Shown here piece by piece: positions 19,455 through 23,533 of a stretch of 23,533 bases of DNA. Location: NCBI GenBank assembly GCA_964626205.1, contig CAZVED010000013.1, positions 1 through 23,533 of the forward strand, written 5' to 3'. A program made the position numbers and the translations under genes. Under the pieces are notes generated by a model. It searched no databases. It saw only the letters and a list, made by a program, of their open reading frames with translations, and was not told the origin of the DNA. Source of the stretch: CAZVED01 sp964626205. GTDB taxonomy: Bacteria; Patescibacteriota; Patescibacteriia; SG8-24. Each line of letters starts with the position of its first letter. The first letter of the stretch is position 1.

Positions 19455-20087
19455 ATGAGTGATCTTTTGTCTACGTTGAAGGTCGAGCCGATTCGGTTCG
19501 ATATGCAGTTTCTTGCAGCCATACAAGGCATTCCGTTCGAGATGGAGATGCTGACGGAGCACGGGTCGGACGACACCGCTGTCATCCAGCCGACGCGTCC
19601 TGCGCCGGCGCATACGTGCCTTGCGGCGTCGCGTGCGGAGCTCCTGCAGCTGAAGCGCGCGGCGGACCTGCATGACAGGTCCATCGCGCTGCTCAAGGAG
19701 CAGTTGTTCGATGAGTCGATTCCGACCGGACTTGCGGTGACGCTCTTGGGGCATCACCGTAAGAGCCGCGCGGAGCTGCAGGAGCGGATCGGTGCCACGC
19801 TCACGGACATCGTCGCACGCATCATCGAGGCGTGTACGGCGTCCGTTCCGCACGCTCGGGACGCCGTACGTCCTCCGCGTTCGACCATGCCGATCGAGTC
19901 GCCAGCAGTGCGTCCGCTCGGTGACGGTCCGACCCCACGCTCACTTCGCCCCGCACGGGTACCGCCGGTCTCGGCTGCTCCCGGGTGGCCCATGGATCGT
20001 CCGGTGCCGGGCGTGGCGATGCCGCAGCGTCAGGCACAGGTCATTCCGTGGCCGTACCCCACGCGCCGCTCCGGCCCCCGCGACTAA
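19455..20087 (+). CDS. Hypothetical protein, helical with Pro-rich tail
   Basis: ATG 19455 is chosen because AAAGGAGGG lies five bases upstream; the longer frame begins inside the promoter. The 210-residue product has helical N-terminal two thirds (LLQLKRAADLHDRSIALLKEQL; SRAELQERIGATLTDIVARIIEA). A disordered Pro/Arg-rich tail follows from about residue 135 (PRSLRPARVPPVSAAPG). No membrane segment or known family. It is monocistronic between a strong promoter and a strong terminator with a near-ideal ribosome-binding site, which suggests high expression. Confidence 0.72.
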   Translation: MSDLLSTLKVEPIRFDMQFLAAIQGIPFEMEMLTEHGSDDTAVIQPTRPAPAHTCLAASRAELLQLKRAADLHDRSIALLKEQLFDESIPTGLAVTLLGHHRKSRAELQERIGATLTDIVARIIEACTASVPHARDAVRPPRSTMPIESPAVRPLGDGPTPRSLRPARVPPVSAAPGWPMDRPVPGVAMPQRQAQVIPWPYPTRRSGPRD

Positions 20088-20106
20088 CGCGTAGCAGACG
20101 GCGACC

Positions 20107-20139
20107 ACTCCCATGCCTGCACGGCATGGGAGTTTTTTT
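20107..20139 (+). terminator. Intrinsic terminator
   Basis: Perfect 11-bp stem ACTCCCATGCC / GGCATGGGAGT (20107-20117 / 20123-20133) followed by a run of T. Confidence 0.9.
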
Positions 20140-20151
20140 ATCGGACGAGGC

Positions 20152-20180
20152 TTGACGAACCGCTATCGGCGTGATAGCCT
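20152..20180 (+). promoter_or_regulatory. Predicted promoter
   Basis: TTGACG (20152-20157), 17 bp, TAGCCT (20175-20180) preceded by TGA. Leader about 33 nt. Confidence 0.65.
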
Positions 20181-20219
20181 CGGAGGTCCGGTTTTCACTC
20201 CGGTCAGAGGAGGTGTTCC

Positions 20220-20570
20220 ATGGGACAAGAGATCGATAAGAGCATCTTGGACACGTTCGGCTACCTGTTCTTCGTCATGTGCCTGGCGTTGTCGGTGTAC
20301 GTGGGCTTCCGCATCCGCCTGCAGAACGAAGTGCTCACGACACGTGAGCGCGTCGTCGCGCACTACTGGTGCGTGGCGCTCGCCGCCGCCATCGCTACGT
20401 ACTTCGTGGCGCTCGGTATCGTCACGAAGGAGATGCTGACCGTCACGCTGGGGTTCCTCATCCCCGGCGCGTTCACTGCGTACGACTTCGTCGCGCTGCG
20501 CAACTTGCGCATCCTCGACGAAGAAAGTGAGGTCATCGACCTCAAGAAGGTGCGCACAGAGCGGCGCTGA
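20220..20570 (+). CDS. Small membrane protein, three predicted helices
   Basis: This 116-residue protein has AGAGGAGGT six bases before ATG 20220. Hydrophobic segments lie at about 13-30, 48-66 and 70-88. The loop RIRLQNEVLTTRERVVAHYW is charged, and the C-terminal cytoplasmic tail is acidic-basic (LDEESEVIDLKKVRTERR). No family is recognised. It is monocistronic with its own promoter and terminator. Confidence 0.72.
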   Translation: MGQEIDKSILDTFGYLFFVMCLALSVYVGFRIRLQNEVLTTRERVVAHYWCVALAAAIATYFVALGIVTKEMLTVTLGFLIPGAFTAYDFVALRNLRILDEESEVIDLKKVRTERR

Positions 20571-20577
20571 TTCTTAC

Positions 20578-20611
20578 ACACCCGGAGCCATTGTGGCCCG
20601 GGTGTTTTTAT
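20578..20611 (+). terminator. Intrinsic terminator
   Basis: CACCCGG ... CCGGGTG with an inner GCCA/TGGC stem, followed by five T. Confidence 0.82.
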
Positions 20612-20621
20612 TTCGGTAACG

Positions 20622-20654
20622 AAAAAAGCGCCAGGCGATGCCTGACGCGTTTTT
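20622..20654. terminator. Intrinsic terminator for the tRNA transcript (bidirectional shape)
   Basis: GCGCCAGGC / GCCTGACGC (20628-20636 / 20640-20648). On the minus strand the mismatch becomes a G-U pair and is followed by six U, directly after tRNA-Thr. Confidence 0.78.
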
Positions 20655-20655
20655 C

Positions 20656-20731
20656 TGGAGCCACCTCCGAGAATCGAACTCGGGACCTTTGCTTTACGAA
20701 AGCACTGCTCTACCAGCTGAGCTAAGGTGGC
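20656..20731 (-). tRNA. tRNA-Thr (anticodon CGU)
   Basis: 76 bases with CCA encoded. Acceptor GCCACCT / AGGTGGC, D-arm GCTC / GAGC, anticodon loop TTCGTAA (CGT in DNA), T-arm CCGAG-TTCGATT-CTCGG, discriminator T. It decodes ACG. The outermost anticodon-stem pair is G-A. Confidence 0.95.
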
Positions 20732-20767
20732 TTATGGCTCGGCCTCACAGTCGGGCGCGCTTCGGGC

Positions 20768-20832
20768 GCTGCTTCCGTCCGCCCCGTTCCGGCCTACCAG
20801 GAGTAGGCCTCACGGCTGCGGACGAAAGCAGC
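20768..20832 (-). other. Long stem-loop in the spacer between two tRNAs
   Basis: GCTGCTTTCGTCCGC pairs with GCGGACGGAAGCAGC over 15 bp (20818-20832 with 20768-20782); the one non-Watson-Crick position is G-U only on the minus strand. Within it GGCCTAC / GTAGGCC (20791-20797 / 20803-20809) forms a second hairpin. It lies in the presumed tRNA-Gly to tRNA-Thr precursor and may be a processing signal or a small RNA. Confidence 0.5.
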
Positions 20833-20918
20833 ATCCCGAATCGCATCCCGTCTGAGAGGCCTCCTATACTCCGATGGTTGTCTCGGATCGTACGGGAGTG
20901 AGCCTTTGTTGGTGTGGT

Positions 20919-20992
20919 TGGAGCGGGTAACGGGAATCGAACCCGTGTCTCAACCTTGGGAAGGTCGCATACTACCATTGTACTATACCCGC
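20919..20992 (-). tRNA. tRNA-Gly (anticodon CCC)
   Basis: 74 bases with CCA encoded. Acceptor GCGGGTA / TACCCGC, anticodon region GACCTTCCCAAGGTT (CCC), T-arm with GTTCGATTC. It decodes GGG. It is upstream of tRNA-Thr on the same strand, 187 bases away. Confidence 0.95.
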
Positions 20993-21036
20993 CCGCGGTC
21001 GTGACTGACGGCACCACTTTCTGAAAGTGCCTGCGT

Positions 21037-21065
21037 AGTATATACTGACCCCATCAGTTTGCCAA
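21037..21065 (-). promoter_or_regulatory. tRNA promoter sharing a palindromic -10 with ftsE
   Basis: Minus strand TTGGCA (21060-21065), 17 bp, TATACT (21037-21042) serves the tRNA genes. AGTATATACT (21037-21046) is a perfect palindrome, so TATACT also reads on + (21041-21046) toward ftsE, though with a weak -35. A 7-bp inverted repeat CACTTTC-t-GAAAGTG lies beside it (21015-21029). Confidence 0.6.
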
Positions 21066-21087
21066 GTTGTCATTTGTCGTCAAGCTC

Positions 21088-21768
21088 ATGATCCGCCTCA
21101 AGAACGTCAGCAAATTCTATCCCCACGACGTTGTGGGGCTCCAGAACGTGAATCTCCACATCCGGCCGGGGGAGTTCGTGTCGGTCGTAGGGCAGAGCGG
21201 TACCGGTAAGACGACCTTCGCCAAGCTCCTTATCGCCGAGGAACGTCCGTCCAAGGGGCAGATTGTCATCGGTGGATGGGATATCTCGTCTATCCGGCAG
21301 GACGAAATCCCGCTCCTCCGCCGGCAAATCGGTGTCGTGTTCCAGGACTACAAGCTCCTCCCGAAGAAGACGGTCTACGAGAACGTCGCTTTCGCTTTGG
21401 AGGTGTCCGGTGCATCGAACAAGAAGATCGCGACCATCGTCCCGCAGGCGCTCAAGATCGTCGGGCTGGAGGGCAAGGCCGACCGGTACCCGTTCGAGAT
21501 CTCCGGTGGTGAGAAGCAGCGCGTGGTCATCGCGCGCTCGCTCGTGCATCGCCCGAAGATCATCGTCGCAGACGAACCGACCGGCAACCTCGACGCCATC
21601 AACACGCGCGAAATCATCGACTTGCTCAAGAAGATCAACGAGTTCGGCACGACCATCGTCCTTGTCACGCATGACCGCGAAGTGGTGAACAACCTCCGTC
21701 GCCGCGTCATCACGCTCGACGGCGGTCTCGTGGTTTCGGATCAGGAAGACGGAAAATACCTCCTATGA
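21088..21768 (+). CDS. ftsE: Cell division ATP-binding protein FtsE
   Basis: ATG 21088 (MIRLKNVSKFYP) is the family-typical start, giving 226 residues; an upstream in-frame ATG at 21067 is unlikely. ABC ATPase motifs: Walker A GQSGTGKT (35-42), Q-loop Q86 in VVFQDYKLLP, signature ISGGEKQR (138-145), Walker B IIVADEPT (158-165), H-loop H195. The Q-loop context (FQDYKLL) is the FtsE hallmark. FtsE pairs with FtsX at the division site to control peptidoglycan hydrolases. It overlaps ftsX by ATGA (21765-21768). All catalytic residues look intact. Confidence 0.95.
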   Translation: MIRLKNVSKFYPHDVVGLQNVNLHIRPGEFVSVVGQSGTGKTTFAKLLIAEERPSKGQIVIGGWDISSIRQDEIPLLRRQIGVVFQDYKLLPKKTVYENVAFALEVSGASNKKIATIVPQALKIVGLEGKADRYPFEISGGEKQRVVIARSLVHRPKIIVADEPTGNLDAINTREIIDLLKKINEFGTTIVLVTHDREVVNNLRRRVITLDGGLVVSDQEDGKYLL

Positions 21769-22685
21769 TGACGATGCTTTCTTTCTTTCGGACGATCGCC
21801 TTCGGGTTCCAGAACTTCGTTCGGAACATCTGGTTGACGCTCGCGACCATCAGCGTGCTCGTGTTGACGCTCGTCTCGGTGAACGTCCTGCTCATGATGA
21901 ATGTCATCGGCCGTGTCGCGCTCGACACGGTGAAGGACAAGATCGACGTCAGTGTCCACTTCCGTCCGGACGTGGAAGAGTCCCGCGTACAGACGGTCCG
22001 TATCACGCTGCTCAGCCTTCCGGAGGTGCGCGATGTCGAACTCATCACCGCGGAACAGGCGCTGGAGGCATTCGCGCAGCAGTATGAGGCCGACCCGGTC
22101 GTGCTCGCGTCCTTGGGTGAGGTGGGGGAGAATCCGTTCGGTGCGACGCTCATCGTGAAAGCGCGCTCCATCGGCGATTACGACGCCATCCTCACTGCAC
22201 TCGACCAGCAGGCGTTCGCCGGCCTCATCGAAGACAAGGACTTCGATGATCGTCAGGCTATGATCGACCGCGTGGAAGGCGTTGCCGGCAAGATCGAGCT
22301 GTCCATGCTCTTCGTTAGCTTCGTCTTCGGCATCATTACGTTGCTCATCGTGTTCAACACCATCCGCGTTTCCATCTACACGCATCGTGAGGAAATCGCC
22401 ATCATGCGTCTCGTCGGCGCCTCCGACGCGTTCATCCGTACGCCGTTCTACGTCGAGGCGGTGCTGTGGAGCGTCGCTGCCGTCGCGCTCACCGCGCTCA
22501 TCCTTGCGCCGGGCATCGTCGTCGCGCAGCCGTACGTGCAGCACTTCTTCGGAACCGGATCCATCGACCTCGCCGGGTTCTATGCCGCGAACGCAGTGAC
22601 GATCGTCGGCGCGCAGTTCTGCGCCATCGCCCTGCTTTCGTTGCTTACCACGAAGGTCGCCACATCCCGCTACCTGAACGTCTGA
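21765..22685 (+). CDS. ftsX: Cell division protein FtsX (permease-like)
   Basis: The 306-residue protein has the FtsX layout: helix 1 at about 23-47, an extracytoplasmic domain (about 50-170, DVSVHFRPDVEESRVQTV, LPEVRDVELITAEQAL) and three C-terminal helices (about 180-205, 227-252, 273-297). These flank the cytoplasmic loop IYTHREEIAIMRLVGASDAFIRTPF, which contacts FtsE. It is translationally coupled to ftsE. The protein transmits FtsE ATPase cycles to periplasmic or external hydrolase activators. It is followed after five bases by the anchored protein gene. Confidence 0.94.
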   Translation: MMTMLSFFRTIAFGFQNFVRNIWLTLATISVLVLTLVSVNVLLMMNVIGRVALDTVKDKIDVSVHFRPDVEESRVQTVRITLLSLPEVRDVELITAEQALEAFAQQYEADPVVLASLGEVGENPFGATLIVKARSIGDYDAILTALDQQAFAGLIEDKDFDDRQAMIDRVEGVAGKIELSMLFVSFVFGIITLLIVFNTIRVSIYTHREEIAIMRLVGASDAFIRTPFYVEAVLWSVAAVALTALILAPGIVVAQPYVQHFFGTGSIDLAGFYAANAVTIVGAQFCAIALLSLLTTKVATSRYLNV

Positions 22686-22690
22686 GGTCT

Positions 22691-23464
22691 ATGCCGTTGC
22701 GGAACCCTTTTCCGAAGGAGGTCATGCGAGGGAATGTCGTGTTCCTGTTCGCGGGTATCATTCTGACGGTCTTGCTCGCCGCGCTCGTGCTGCAACAGAT
22801 GTCGGCAGGATTCCGCCTTCCATCTGGCGCGTCGTTCACGGAAATCCGTCCGGATGTCGCCATGTACCTTCCGTCCGGCACGCAGTGGAACGAGCAGTCG
22901 CTCGTTGCGGTGGAAGAACCGGCTGCCGTCGTGCCGTCGTATGTCGTAGGATACATTGAACGAGGTCGTGTCTCTGCCGTGCTGCTCCGGTGGGACGTCC
23001 GAGCGCGGACGTTCGTGTCGGCAGGGATAATCGCCGTGGACAGCCGTAGCGGCGCACCGTCCGTTCCCGAGCTGTCCGTAGCGTCGTTGGGGGCTGGACG
23101 TCCGAGCGCGATTATCGTGTCGCGGATGGATGCCACGTTGCCTGCGCCGCACCGCGCGTCTACAGTCCTGCTCGTCGATGCCAATGGCTTGCGAACGGCC
23201 GTCTGGCGCGATGTCGACGGCGTGGAGAGTGCCGTGACAGACATCACGGTACCGGCATTGCGGATTCTCGACGTAAGCGGCGATGGCCTGCAGGACCTTT
23301 TGGCGGATCATGGCGACGATGTCGTCGATGTATACGAATGGAAGGATGACGTCTTCGCCTACAGCGAACGTCTCAGCTGGGCGATGGCGACGAGCCGCCG
23401 GTTGTTCCCGGAGCCACCGTCCGCTGTCGCGCCTGAGATTGACGCGGGCGCCGTTGCGGAGTAA
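22691..23464 (+). CDS. Membrane-anchored extracytoplasmic protein with an FG-GAP-like segment
   Basis: ATG 22691 follows ftsX by five bases, with GAGGT directly upstream. ATG 22724 is too close to its AAGGAGG, though a GTG at 22739 would be well spaced. From 22691 the product has 257 residues: one membrane helix (about 17-36, VVFLFAGIILTVLLAALVL), then a beta-rich exported domain. Near the C-terminus is RILDVSGDGLQDLLADHGDD, the Asp-rich calcium-loop pattern of FG-GAP/VCBS repeats. Family otherwise unrecognised. Its position after ftsEX suggests an FtsX-associated extracellular partner (for example a hydrolase regulator), but no hydrolase or coiled-coil domain is visible. Confidence 0.7.
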   Translation: MPLRNPFPKEVMRGNVVFLFAGIILTVLLAALVLQQMSAGFRLPSGASFTEIRPDVAMYLPSGTQWNEQSLVAVEEPAAVVPSYVVGYIERGRVSAVLLRWDVRARTFVSAGIIAVDSRSGAPSVPELSVASLGAGRPSAIIVSRMDATLPAPHRASTVLLVDANGLRTAVWRDVDGVESAVTDITVPALRILDVSGDGLQDLLADHGDDVVDVYEWKDDVFAYSERLSWAMATSRRLFPEPPSAVAPEIDAGAVAE

Positions 23465-23478
23465 GTTGCGACAGTCGA

Positions 23479-23533
23479 TCGGGGATCGTCTAATGGTAGG
23501 ACAGCGGCCTTTGAAGCCGTGAATCATGGTTCG
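23479..23533 (+). tRNA. tRNA-Gln (anticodon UUG), truncated by the window end
   Basis: The first 55 bases: acceptor 5' strand TCGGGGA, D-arm GTC ... GAC with TAATGGTAG, anticodon stem-loop GCGGCCTTTGAAGCCGT (TTG), and the start of the T-arm (ATGGTTCG). The 3' acceptor lies outside. It starts 15 bases after the preceding stop. Confidence 0.88.

Noticed and set aside
20768..20832. Signal recognition particle RNA in the tRNA spacer
   Set aside because: GGAAGCAGC looks like part of SRP domain IV, but the tetraloop and opposite strand of that domain are absent.
1..23533. Alternative genetic code with UGA as glycine (code 25)
   Set aside because: Many genes end cleanly at TGA, including ATGA overlaps and TGA before terminators or next starts.

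Overview
The window (about 23.5 kb, GC-rich, with one 100-N scaffold gap at 1101-1200) looks like a chromosome fragment from a member of the Candidate Phyla Radiation (Patescibacteria, Parcubacteria-like). The reasons are: short genes packed tightly; several conserved hypotheticals and architectures that I associate with this group (MurE-like ligase without the UDP-binding domain, WYV-type cell-surface repeats, a parvulin foldase whose first strand lies at the C-terminus, a tandem TrmB-like regulator pair); and a minimal cell-division set (FtsB/DivIC-like, FtsE, FtsX). TGA is used as a normal stop (for example 5017-5019, 6230-6232, 22683-22685), so the UGA=Gly code of Gracilibacteria/Absconditabacteria does not apply. 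The taxonomic call is inference; no rRNA is present.

Layout. 1-1100: the 3' end of an Mrr-type endonuclease fused to a topoisomerase zinc finger, then a four-helix membrane protein. After the gap, 1201-2312: the tail of a conserved hypothetical and a small MscS-related membrane protein. 2313-2495: a palindromic repeat element carrying a 40-bp tandem repeat. 2562-6681: a seven-gene + strand operon (21-residue Lys-rich peptide, small anchored coiled-coil protein, PI3/4-kinase-like protein, hypothetical, pirin, conserved hypothetical, four-helix membrane protein), with three ATGA stop/start overlaps. 6745-7646: two minus-strand small genes. 7816-8784: a secreted WYV-repeat protein with a degenerate staphylococcal-nuclease domain. 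8831-11094: divergent ADP-ribosylglycohydrolase and GT4 glycosyltransferase. 11095-11488: no protein gene, but a long palindrome and a candidate structured RNA with its own promoter and terminator. 11489-12094: unknown minus-strand gene. 12234-13770: two TrmB-like regulators in AT-rich DNA, followed by a second candidate structured RNA. 14019-15754: CDP-alcohol phosphatidyltransferase and a secreted trypsin-like protease (minus). 15829-19322: envelope cluster (MurE-like ligase, PH-domain membrane protein, FtsB-like, foldase). 19455-20570: two hypotheticals. 20656-20992: tRNA-Thr(CGU) and tRNA-Gly(CCC). 21088-23464: ftsE-ftsX and an anchored protein. 23479-end: truncated tRNA-Gln(UUG).

Function and regulation. 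The right-hand third concerns envelope and division: peptidoglycan precursor ligation, divisome proteins, export folding and FtsEX. The 2562-6681 operon is the most enigmatic unit: a predicted phosphotransferase among small proteins of unknown role. Promoters are unusually legible: many fit a TTGACA-like box, 17 bp, and an extended -10 of the form TGnTAnnnT, most often TGCTAnnnT, and several intergenic regions carry divergent pairs. Intrinsic terminators are abundant, often bidirectional between convergent genes. Several genes lack an upstream Shine-Dalgarno, and two may be transcribed with almost no leader.
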